DNA from: Pseudomonas sp. URMO17WK12:I2
Lineage (GTDB): Bacteria > Pseudomonadota > Gammaproteobacteria > Pseudomonadales > Pseudomonadaceae
NCBI RefSeq assembly: GCF_003253735.1
Contig: NZ_QKYW01000004.1
Coordinates: 372,001 to 436,000 of the forward strand
Direction of reading: 5' to 3'
DNA length: 64,000 nt
Made by a program: the position numbers and the translations under genes. The notes below the pieces were generated by a model, which was not told the origin of the DNA, ran no database searches, and saw only the letters and a list, made by a program, of their open reading frames with translations. Position 1 is the first letter of the stretch. Every line of letters begins with the position of its first letter. This document shows, in pieces, positions 55,707-63,502 of the stretch.

Positions 55707-56813
55707 TCACTCGAACGGTACGGTTTCCACCACTTCCAGCTCGTAGCCGGCAAGACCCGCGTACTTGAGCGGCGGGCCCAGGTGGCGCAGCTTGCCGACA
55801 CCGAGATCCTGAAGAATCTGTGCCCCGGTACCGACCTCCGAATACACCCGGCTCTGCCCACGGTTGAACGGCCGTTGCGGTTGGGTCAGTTGTGGTACGC
55901 GCTCAAGCAGCGCCTGGGAGGATTCGTGATTGGCCAGCACCACGACCACGCCCTGGCCATCCGCGGCGATGCGCTCCAGGGCAGCCCACAGCGTCCAGCT
56001 GCGCGGCCCGGAATACTCGGCGCCGACCAGGTCACGCAGTGGGTCGATGGCATGCACACGCACCAGGGTCGGCTGGTCGTGGCGGATGTCGCCCATCACC
56101 ATGGCCATGTGCACGCCACCGGCGATGCGGTCTTCATAGGTGATCAGGCGGAACTCACCGTGCACGGTGGGCAGCTCGCGCTCGCCGATGCGGGTAATGG
56201 TGTGTTCGGTGCTCAGCCGGTACTGGATCAGGTCGGCGATGGTGCCGATCTTGATGCCGTGCAGGGCGGCGAAGGCTTCCAGCTCGGGGCGGCGAGCCAT
56301 GCTGCCGTCCTCGTTCATCACCTCGACGATCACCGCGGCGGGCGTAACGCCGGCCAGCCGGGCCAGGTCGCAGCCGGCTTCGGTATGCCCGGCACGGGTC
56401 AGTACGCCACCTTCCTTGGCGCGCAGCGGGAAGATATGCCCAGGCTGCACCAGATCGGCTGCCGTCGCGCCTGGCGCCACGGCGGTCAGCACCGTGTGGG
56501 CACGGTCGGCGGCGGAAATGCCGGTGCTGATGCCGCTGGCCGCTTCGATGGAAACGGTGAAGGCGGTGGAAAATACGCTACCGTTGCTGGGCACCATCTG
56601 TTCCAGGCCGAGGCGCTGGCAGTGCTCGTCGGTGAGGGTCAGGCAGATCAGGCCGCGGGCTTCGCGCGCCATGAAGTTGATCGCCTGGGGCGTGCAGAAT
56701 TCGGCAGCGAGCAGCAGGTCGCCTTCGTTCTCGCGGTCTTCGTCGTCCACCAGCAAGACCATCTTGCCCTGGCGAAAGTCATCGATGAGTTCACGGATGG
56801 GATGGAAGGGCAT
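55707..56813 (-). CDS. RibB-type 3,4-dihydroxy-2-butanone-4-phosphate synthase with degenerate GCHII domain
   Basis: A 368-residue protein. The first about 200 residues are a complete DHBP synthase (acidic loop [11 protein letters not shown] at 23-33, [16 protein letters not shown]), which makes a riboflavin precursor. The rest is GTP-cyclohydrolase-II-like but lacks the three zinc cysteines ([15 protein letters not shown] in place of the Cys-containing loop), so only the RibB activity is expected. It probably boosts flavin supply for the monooxygenase. Operator D lies about 32-45 bases upstream. Confidence 0.9.
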   Translation of the reverse strand: MPFHPIRELIDDFRQGKMVLLVDDEDRENEGDLLLAAEFCTPQAINFMAREARGLICLTLTDEHCQRLGLEQMVPSNGSVFSTAFTVSIEAASGISTGISAADRAHTVLTAVAPGATAADLVQPGHIFPLRAKEGGVLTRAGHTEAGCDLARLAGVTPAAVIVEVMNEDGSMARRPELEAFAALHGIKIGTIADLIQYRLSTEHTITRIGERELPTVHGEFRLITYEDRIAGGVHMAMVMGDIRHDQPTLVRVHAIDPLRDLVGAEYSGPRSWTLWAALERIAADGQGVVVVLANHESSQALLERVPQLTQPQRPFNRGQSRVYSEVGTGAQILQDLGVGKLRHLGPPLKYAGLAGYELEVVETVPFE

Positions 56814-56844
56814 GGCGGTACTCGCAGGTCGGATAATTTTGAAT

Positions 56845-56858
56845 TATGGTATACCGTA
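56845..56858. promoter_or_regulatory. Operator palindrome D (TATGGTATACCGTA)
   Basis: Nearly identical to site A, centred in the 74-base gap between the divergent RibB-type and DUF1330 genes; one site can serve both promoters. Confidence 0.72.
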
Positions 56859-56887
56859 ATACGTAATCAAGTTAAAGGAGTCAGCAC

Positions 56888-57181
56888 ATGAAGGGTTACT
56901 GGATCGCGCACGTGGACGTAACCGACCCCGAGCGCTACGTCGAATACACCAAGCGCGCCCCGGCCGTGTTCGCTGCCTTTGGTGGGAAGTTTCTCGCCCG
57001 TGGTGGGCGCTCGGAGGCGCAGGAGGGCCGTGATACGCCTCAGCGTAGCGTGGTGATCGAGTTCGAATCGTACGAGCAGGCGCTGGCGTGCTACCGCTCC
57101 GCGGCGTATCAGGAGGCGAGCAGCTACCGCGTTGGCGCGGCGCGTTCGGAAGTGATCATCGTCGAGGGCATGGCGCCCTGA
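56888..57181 (+). CDS. DUF1330 protein
   Basis: A 97-residue protein of the dimeric alpha-beta barrel DUF1330 family: KGYWIAHVDVTDPERYVEY and FLARGGRSEAQEG are typical. Function unknown; relatives accompany oxidative catabolic genes. An AAAGGAG ribosome site lies 7 bases before the ATG. Divergent from the RibB-type gene across operator D, it is the only plus-strand member of this locus. Confidence 0.9.
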   Translation: MKGYWIAHVDVTDPERYVEYTKRAPAVFAAFGGKFLARGGRSEAQEGRDTPQRSVVIEFESYEQALACYRSAAYQEASSYRVGAARSEVIIVEGMAP

Positions 57182-57247
57182 CTGGGCAGGGCTGAGCCAG
57201 CGCGGCCCGCCTTCGATCAGCTGAAGACCGATCGAGACGGGCTTGCG

Positions 57248-58180
57248 TCAGCCCATGGCCTGCTTGGCCACAAAGGCTTCGAGTTCACCCGCTGACGGGC
57301 AGGTCGCCGGGCCGGAGCGGGTGACCGCAATGGCTGCCGCGGCATTGGCGCGCGCGGCGGCGGCTGGCTCGGGCAAGCCGGCTGCCAGGCTGGCCAGGAA
57401 TACCCCGATATGGGCATCGCCGGCGCCGTTGGTGTCCACAGCCTCTACGGCGAAGCCCGGCACCTGCAGGCGCGAATCGCCCCGGGCCAGCCAGCAGCCC
57501 TGGGGGCCGTCGCGCAGGATCACCAGCGCGCCCTCCGGCAGGCGTGTCGTCAGGCGCTGCAGCGCCTGTTCCAGGCTTTCGGCCTTGGTGAATTGCAAGG
57601 CTTCCTCACGGTTGCTGCTCCAGATCGCCAGCCGCTCCAGCAACTGCTCGGCGCCCGGGATATCCGGGCTGCAGGCCAGCGGGCCGGGGTCGAACACCAG
57701 GGCACCGGCCGAGCCGCCCTGCTGCAGCCAGGCCAGCAGCGGGCCTGCCTTGTCGGCATGCAGCAGGCTGTAGCCGCTGACCATCACCCAGTCTGCGGCG
57801 TTGGCGGTTTCGCTACATAGATCCGCGGCCTGCAACACGCCTTCGGCACCGACCCGGGTGATGAACGAGCGCTCGGCGCTGGCGTCGGTCAGGGCAACGC
57901 ACAGCCCGGTATCACCGTCATCGCTTGGCGCCAGGCGGCATTCGATGCCTTCCGCCTGCATGGCCTGACGCGCCATGTCACCGAAGCGGCCAACGCCGTG
58001 GCGGCCCAGGTAGCAGGTGCTCAGGCCGTTACGTGCGGCAGCCGCCATCACGTTGAAGCCTCCACCCACTTCGAAGGCGGCGCTGCTGGCCAGCACATCC
58101 TGGCCCGCGGCCGGCAGGGCACTGACGGCCATCACCAGGTCGACGACCACCTGGCCCGTATACAGCAACCTAGCGGCCAT
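57248..58180 (-). CDS. PfkB-family sugar/nucleoside kinase (YegV-like)
   Basis: A 310-residue ribokinase-fold kinase. The PfkB signature near the C-terminus is DTNGAGDAH with Asp249 and catalytic Asp254; the early GGGFNVMAAAARNG is the sugar-binding signature. It overlaps the permease gene by 11 bases and ends a four-gene operon. With the glycohydrolase upstream it could phosphorylate a released sugar or a nucleoside. The exact substrate is unknown. Confidence 0.88.
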   Translation of the reverse strand: MAARLLYTGQVVVDLVMAVSALPAAGQDVLASSAAFEVGGGFNVMAAAARNGLSTCYLGRHGVGRFGDMARQAMQAEGIECRLAPSDDGDTGLCVALTDASAERSFITRVGAEGVLQAADLCSETANAADWVMVSGYSLLHADKAGPLLAWLQQGGSAGALVFDPGPLACSPDIPGAEQLLERLAIWSSNREEALQFTKAESLEQALQRLTTRLPEGALVILRDGPQGCWLARGDSRLQVPGFAVEAVDTNGAGDAHIGVFLASLAAGLPEPAAAARANAAAAIAVTRSGPATCPSAGELEAFVAKQAMG

Positions 58181-59633
58181 GGGCGGCCTCGTGGGTCACC
58201 GCGGCGCGTCGGTCACGGCAGCCGCCCAGCAGCCCATAGAGGCCGCCAGCGACGATAAAGGTGACGATCCAGCCCAGGCCATTCTGGCCAAACCAGGAAT
58301 CGGCCAGCCAGCCCTGGAACAGTACGTTGCCCGCGCCGATCTTCACGGTGGTGAAGCTGAAACCCAGCACGATCGCCAACGCCCAGGCGCCCAGCGCGCG
58401 CCACTCCACACCAGCGCTGTACCAGTAGGCGCTGCTCGGGCTGACGTTCATCAGGTCGGCCGGTTCATAGCGCTGACGATGGCGCAGGTCGACCAGGAAG
58501 ATGCCCACCCAGGCGGTGATCGGCACGGCCAGCATGGAGATGAAGGTGATGAACGGGCCGTAGAAGCTCTCGGCGATCAGCATGAAGTAGATCGAGCCGA
58601 TGAAGATCACCACGATATCGACCACCACGGCGTAGACCCGCTTGACCTTGAGGCCGAGGGTCAGGGTGGTGAGGCCCGCGGAGTACACCGACAGGTTGTT
58701 GGACAGCAGCAGGCCGCCGAACGCGGTGATCAGGTAGGGCACGGCCATCCAGGTCGGCAGCAGTTCGCGAATCGCCACGATGGGGTCGGTGGCCGAGGCC
58801 AGGTGGTCGTTGCCCACCGAGATCAGGCCGCCGAGGGTGATCAGCAGCACCAGCGGAATCCCCGCGCCGAAGGCCGCAGAGGCCACCAGCCCGGCCGCCC
58901 GCACGCTCTTGTGCTGGTAGCGCGACATGTCGGCCCCGGCATTGGCCCAGCCGATACCGGTACCGGCGGCCATGGTGCCGACGCCGATCAGCACGGCGGA
59001 CAGCGGCGCCGGGGTGGCCGCCCACACCAGGGCCCAGTCGATATGCAGGGCGAGAAAGCCGCCGACCACCAGGTTCAGCGCGCCGAATACCCAGGTGGCC
59101 CACTTCTGGATCACCAGCAGGGTGGCATGGCCGAGGCCGGAGACGCACAGGGTCAGCAGCACGAACAGGCCGATGAACAGCAGGGTGAGAAAGGGGGCGG
59201 ACTTGGCCTCGACGGGCGTGCCCTGAATGATCGACACCAAGGACAGCAGCACGAAAGCCGCCGTGGTGGTGTTGACCGTCTCCCAGCCCAGGCGCGAGCC
59301 GAGCGACACCAGGGTCGGGCCGATATTGCCGCGCATGCCGAAGATCGCCCGCGACAGCGTCAGGCTCGGCGCGCGACCTCGGCGACCGGCGATCGACAGC
59401 AGGCCGACGATGGCGAAGGAGCCGCCGGCACCGAGGATCGCGACGACCAGCGCCTGCCAGATCGACAGGCCCTGGAAGGCGATCAGGGTGGCGCCCAGCG
59501 GCAAGCCGAGGATGCTGATATTGGCCGCGAACCAGACCCAGAACAGCTGCAACGGGTGCCCGTTGCACTCATGCTCGGGTACCGGCTCGATGCCGCGGGT
59601 TTCCAGCTGGCCCACCTGTTCGGATGCGCGCAT
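58170..59633 (-). CDS. NCS1-family permease (second)
   Basis: A 487-residue permease with about 12 helices; FWVWFAANISILGLPLGATL is the NCS1 start and YRSKS-type loops are replaced by DMSRYQHKSVRAAG. Substrate probably a nucleobase or nucleoside-like compound. The ATG at 59633 has AGGAG 6 bases upstream; the open frame further upstream is rejected. It is only distantly like the permease at 46982. Confidence 0.88.
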   Translation of the reverse strand: MRASEQVGQLETRGIEPVPEHECNGHPLQLFWVWFAANISILGLPLGATLIAFQGLSIWQALVVAILGAGGSFAIVGLLSIAGRRGRAPSLTLSRAIFGMRGNIGPTLVSLGSRLGWETVNTTTAAFVLLSLVSIIQGTPVEAKSAPFLTLLFIGLFVLLTLCVSGLGHATLLVIQKWATWVFGALNLVVGGFLALHIDWALVWAATPAPLSAVLIGVGTMAAGTGIGWANAGADMSRYQHKSVRAAGLVASAAFGAGIPLVLLITLGGLISVGNDHLASATDPIVAIRELLPTWMAVPYLITAFGGLLLSNNLSVYSAGLTTLTLGLKVKRVYAVVVDIVVIFIGSIYFMLIAESFYGPFITFISMLAVPITAWVGIFLVDLRHRQRYEPADLMNVSPSSAYWYSAGVEWRALGAWALAIVLGFSFTTVKIGAGNVLFQGWLADSWFGQNGLGWIVTFIVAGGLYGLLGGCRDRRAAVTHEAAHGR

Positions 59634-59701
59634 GGCGTAACTCCTGCGATAGTTGTTGTTGGCAGGGCTGGGTGACCGCATGGGCGGCCACCTATGGGGT
59701 T

Positions 59702-60718
59702 TCAGGGCGTTCGCAAGGCCAGCAGCTGGTCGGTCAGGGGCGCCAGGTCGATCTGGCTGACCGCGCAGACCTGCGCCAGCGCCTCCCGCGGCCACGCGTC
59801 CAGGCCAAAGGCGGCGCCGAGCATGGCGCCGAGCACGGCGGCAATGGTGTCGGTGTCGCCCCCCAGGCTGGCGGCCATACACAGGGCCTGGTAGGGCGCC
59901 AGCTGGTCGTTGGCCACGGCGCGTGCCAGGGCGAATGCGGCGACCACCGATTCCTGGGAGGCCACCGAGGTGCCGATCACCTCGTAGATCAAGTCGGGCA
60001 GTGCCTCGGGGGCGGCTTCGGCACAGAGTCGCGCTGTCCACTCGATGCGTGCGGCGATATTGCCGCCGGCCACCCAATGGCCGAGCTGCTGGCCTTGGCG
60101 GGCAGCCTCGACGCCGCTGTCCAGGGCACTGGCCAGGCTGTCGCCATTGATACCCGCCGACACGACCGCCGCCACCGCAGCGGCGCTGGCGATGCCCAGG
60201 CCAGTGTTGTGGGTCACCTGGCAGGCCTGCAGCACCTGCTGCATGAAGCGCTCGGGGTCACGCACGTCGGCGGCGATGCCCACCGGTGTGATGCGCATCG
60301 CCGCGCCATTGGTGGTGCCGAAGCGCCCGGCCTGTTCCGGGCTGGCGCCGGCGAGAATCATCTCGATGGCGCGCTTGGTCGATGGGCCGAGCAGGTCCTG
60401 GGAGCCCTTGGCGCGCATGGCCGCTTCCCAGTCGATCAGGCGCTGCGCCAGGCCGGTGGGATCGATGTGACCCTGGCCGGCAACCAGCAGCTCGCCTACC
60501 AACATCGCCTGCTCGGTATCGTCGGTGATGGCGCCGGCCGGCATGTTGGGTGCAATGGGTTGATCGGCGTCGGCAGCGATCAGGCCGTCGATACGGCCGT
60601 AGCGTGCGCGGATCTGCTCGCGTGACAGCGACTGGGTCGGCATGCCGAGCGCGTCGCCCAGCGCCAGCCCGTGGAAGGCGCCGAGGGCGCGGTCTTGCGC
60701 GGTGGAAAGCTGGTTCAC
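59702..60718 (-). CDS. ADP-ribosylglycohydrolase-family protein (YegU-like)
   Basis: A 338-residue protein of the ARH family. The metal-binding motifs are GLALGDALGMPTQ near the N-terminus, TDDTE (65-69) and GGDTDT (286-291). The family cleaves N- or O-glycosidic bonds of ADP-ribose and related compounds with Mg2+. Here, between a GntR regulator, a permease and a PfkB kinase, it more likely splits an imported nucleoside-like compound. Its start overlaps the gntR stop by 4 bases. Confidence 0.9.
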   Translation of the reverse strand: MNQLSTAQDRALGAFHGLALGDALGMPTQSLSREQIRARYGRIDGLIAADADQPIAPNMPAGAITDDTEQAMLVGELLVAGQGHIDPTGLAQRLIDWEAAMRAKGSQDLLGPSTKRAIEMILAGASPEQAGRFGTTNGAAMRITPVGIAADVRDPERFMQQVLQACQVTHNTGLGIASAAAVAAVVSAGINGDSLASALDSGVEAARQGQQLGHWVAGGNIAARIEWTARLCAEAAPEALPDLIYEVIGTSVASQESVVAAFALARAVANDQLAPYQALCMAASLGGDTDTIAAVLGAMLGAAFGLDAWPREALAQVCAVSQIDLAPLTDQLLALRTP

Positions 60719-61428
60719 TGGGCGTCCCCGAAATCGAGATGAAGTTGAAAGTGCAGCGGGTCCAGGTAGCTCTCGACGCGTTCCATGAAGCGCCCGCGGC
60801 TATCGAAGGTTTCCCTGACCACCCTGAGGAAGACGCTGCCCGGTGTGCGTTGCAGCTGGCTGGCCGCTTCGTCGTCGAGCGGCGCGGCACCGATCCACTG
60901 CTTGCCCTGTCCGGCGCGATAGCCGTGGGCGGCCAGCGTGGCAGTCAGGGAGTCGTCGAGCAGGCCTTCCTCGACGAGGTTTTCCAGGCCGTCGCAGGCC
61001 GGAATCAGCGCACGCTCCAGCGATACCAGGCTGCCATCGGCGGCCCGCCGGCGGCGTTCGATCAGCATGAAGCGGGCGCGGCCGAATCGCTCGGCGAACT
61101 CCTCGCGCTCCACACTGGCGATGCCCAGCAGCTCGGTCTGGATCTGCACGCCACCGGCGGCGAGGGCCTGCGCCCAGCCGCCACCCTGGTGCAGGGGCAC
61201 GCCGTCGTAGGTGACCACGGAGCCGACGCCCGGCTGGGTACCGATATAGTTGCGCCGCTTGAGCTCGGAAAGGGCCTCGCGCAGGGTGCCGCGGCTGACA
61301 TCGAATGCCGCGGCCAGCTCGTGTTCGCCGGGCAGTCGCTCGCCTGCGCCTAGCACGCCCTGCTCGATGCGTTCGGCCAGGGCACGCACAACGCGGGTTT
61401 TCTTGTCGAATCGAACCTGTCTAATCAT
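60715..61428 (-). CDS. GntR/UTRA-family regulator (YegW-like)
   Basis: A 237-residue regulator of the HutC type: N-terminal winged helix (LPGEHELAAAFDVSRGTLRE) and a UTRA effector domain (about 80-230). It is the first gene of the gntR-ARH-NCS1-pfkB operon. The ATG at 61428 lies inside a palindrome that is probably its own operator, so it likely controls the whole operon, itself included. Confidence 0.91.
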   Translation of the reverse strand: MIRQVRFDKKTRVVRALAERIEQGVLGAGERLPGEHELAAAFDVSRGTLREALSELKRRNYIGTQPGVGSVVTYDGVPLHQGGGWAQALAAGGVQIQTELLGIASVEREEFAERFGRARFMLIERRRRAADGSLVSLERALIPACDGLENLVEEGLLDDSLTATLAAHGYRAGQGKQWIGAAPLDDEAASQLQRTPGSVFLRVVRETFDSRGRFMERVESYLDPLHFQLHLDFGDAQ

Positions 61429-61439
61429 GTACAAATTAG
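61421..61439. promoter_or_regulatory. Putative GntR operator over the gntR start codon
   Basis: CTAATCATGTACAAATTAG: CTAAT and ATTAG arms flank a TGTACA-like centre. It covers the gntR start codon, a common autoregulation layout. It differs from the GGTATACC sites further left, so the two loci have separate regulators. Confidence 0.5.
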
Positions 61440-61531
61440 TACTCGCAGAATGCTTCGTTCGCAAGCGCTTTTCGGCAAAAAGGCGCGTTTCGCTGTACCT
61501 GGTAGATGCCCGCAAGCCTTGTCAGGCCATT

Positions 61532-62428
61532 TCAGCCGGGGTGGACGAAGCCGGAAAGGTGGCTGACCAGTTGGCGGGCATGGGAGGGCAGGCTTTGCCA
61601 GTCCCTGATGCACAGGCGCAATTCACGGCTGGCCCAGCTGTCCGCGATACCGACCAGGATTAGCGGTAGTTCCTGGGCCAGCCGCGAAGCAGCGGCTTCG
61701 GGCAGCATGGCGATACCGGCGCCCTGGGCGACCAGCTGGGCGATGGCATCGAAGCTCGGCGCGCGTACCCGTACGCGCAGGGCGATGCCGGCGGCGATGG
61801 CCTTGTCCTCGATGAAGCGCTGCATCGCCCGCTCGCCGGGCAGGCCGATATAGGGAAAGCCCAGCGCTTCAACCAGCTTGACCTGTCGGCGGCCCGCCAA
61901 CTGATGGCCATGGGGCACCAGCAGCACCAGACGGTCGTCGCGAAACGGTAATGACAGCAGCCCGCCGGTTGGCTGGTTGCCGTCGTAGACGCCCAGGTCT
62001 ATTTCGCCGGCCTGCACGTCGCGCAGGATGGAGCGGCTGGTGCCTTCGGTCAGCTGCAGATCCACCTCCGGGTAATCGGCCAGGAAGGGGCCGAGCGCTG
62101 CCGGCAGAAAGGTGCTGTTGGCCACGGTGGAGGCGCACAGCTTGAGCACCACCCGCTGCTGGCCGGACAACGCATGCAGATTGTCCTTCAACTGCTGGGT
62201 TTCGTTGAGGATGCGTTGGCAGGCTTCGAGTACCAGGCGCCCCGCCGGGGTTGGCGTCATGCCGTTGGCATTGCGGACGAACAGGATGACCTGGCAGCGC
62301 TCCTCGAACTGCCGCAGCCGGGTGCTGGCAGCCGACACCGCTACGGGAAAGGTGGCCGCGGCCTTGCTGAGACTGCCGGTCGAGGCAATGGCGACCAGCA
62401 GGCGCACATCCACGAGGTCGAAATGCAC
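61532..62428 (-). CDS. LysR-family transcriptional regulator
   Basis: A 298-residue LysR regulator with the N-terminal helix-turn-helix (LLVAIASTGSLSKAAATFPV) and an effector domain (about 90-290) containing LTEGTSRSILRDVQAGEIDLG. It is divergent from the DMT transporter gene 102 bases away, which is its likely target. Confidence 0.9.
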   Translation of the reverse strand: MHFDLVDVRLLVAIASTGSLSKAAATFPVAVSAASTRLRQFEERCQVILFVRNANGMTPTPAGRLVLEACQRILNETQQLKDNLHALSGQQRVVLKLCASTVANSTFLPAALGPFLADYPEVDLQLTEGTSRSILRDVQAGEIDLGVYDGNQPTGGLLSLPFRDDRLVLLVPHGHQLAGRRQVKLVEALGFPYIGLPGERAMQRFIEDKAIAAGIALRVRVRAPSFDAIAQLVAQGAGIAMLPEAAASRLAQELPLILVGIADSWASRELRLCIRDWQSLPSHARQLVSHLSGFVHPG

Positions 62429-62530
62429 AGGGGTTCTCCAAAACAGAAGGCAGCCTTAGGGAAATACCTATTCTTGGCTGGCGTCATTCGGCTCAGAATA
62501 ACCATTCCCTGCCCCAGATCCAGGCCGAAA

Positions 62531-63502
62531 ATGAAGCCCTCCGCGTTTTTTCAACGCTGCGCCGGTAACGGCAGCCTGTTCGCCATCCTTGCTGCTGCCG
62601 GTTTCAGCATGAAGGCGATCTTCGTCAAACTGGCCTACGCCGCCGCCCCGGTGGAGGCGATCACCCTGTTGGCGATGCGTATGACCCTCGCCCTGCCGCC
62701 GTTCCTGTGGCTGGTCTGGTTGAGCCGCAGCGGCGTCGGTGGGCGCTTCACGCTGGCCGATGGCGCCCGCGTGGTGGTGCTGGCGCTGTTCGGCTATTAC
62801 CTGTCGAGCCTGTTCGATTTCTACGGTTTGCAGTACATCAGCGCGGGTCTGGAGCGGCTGATCCTGTTCACCTACCCGACCCTGGTGCTGGTGTTCCAGA
62901 TGATCGCCTTTCGCGAACGCCCCAGCCGCCGCACGCTGCTGGCGATGGCGGTCTGTTACCTGGGGCTTGGCGTGGCGCTGATCCACGACATCGGCGCCAC
63001 CGACATGGGCAGCCAGGTGATCATCGGCTCGCTCTGGGTGTTCGCCAGTGCCGTGACCTACGCGCTGTACTACCTGGGCACCGGGATGATGGTGAAACGC
63101 CTCGGCTCGATGCGCCTGGCCGGGCTGGCCGGCAGCGCGTCGTCGCTGATGGTGCTGGCGCACTTCGCCGTTACCGAGCCACTTGGCAGCCTGCTGGCAC
63201 AGCCGGCCCAGGTATGGCTGTGCGCCGCGCTGATGGCACTGATCTCCACGGTGCTGCCGGTGTACTGGATGGCCCTGGCGATCCAGCGCATCGGCACCAC
63301 CCATACCGCCGCCGTCGGCAATCTTGGCCCGGTGCTGACCATCTTCGCTGCCTGGGCGCTGCTCGGCGAAGCCATCTCGTCGTATCAGATGGCCGGGCTG
63401 GCGCTGGTGATGTTCGGTATCTGGCAGCTCAAGCCGGGCACGGCGAAGAAGGCCGTGGTTGCAGAAGTGGCGGGGGCGGGCAAGCCGAGTTCGGTGGGTT
63501 GA
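62531..63502 (+). CDS. DMT/EamA-family transporter
   Basis: A 323-residue inner-membrane exporter with ten helices in two EamA repeats; FTYPTLVLVFQMIAFRERPS and GNLGPVLTIFAAWALLGEAI end the repeats. Substrate unknown. The ATG at 62531 is selected; the long in-frame region before it is antisense to the LysR gene. Confidence 0.9.
   Translation: MKPSAFFQRCAGNGSLFAILAAAGFSMKAIFVKLAYAAAPVEAITLLAMRMTLALPPFLWLVWLSRSGVGGRFTLADGARVVVLALFGYYLSSLFDFYGLQYISAGLERLILFTYPTLVLVFQMIAFRERPSRRTLLAMAVCYLGLGVALIHDIGATDMGSQVIIGSLWVFASAVTYALYYLGTGMMVKRLGSMRLAGLAGSASSLMVLAHFAVTEPLGSLLAQPAQVWLCAALMALISTVLPVYWMALAIQRIGTTHTAAVGNLGPVLTIFAAWALLGEAISSYQMAGLALVMFGIWQLKPGTAKKAVVAEVAGAGKPSSVG

Noticed and set aside
56814-56887. 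FMN riboswitch before the RibB-type gene
   Set aside because: The gap is only 74 bases, and the conserved FMN-aptamer boxes are absent; it holds the GGTATACC palindrome instead.
58017-59675. 552-codon plus-strand open frame
   Set aside because: It is antisense to the second NCS1 permease, with a Gly/His/Gln-rich shadow composition.
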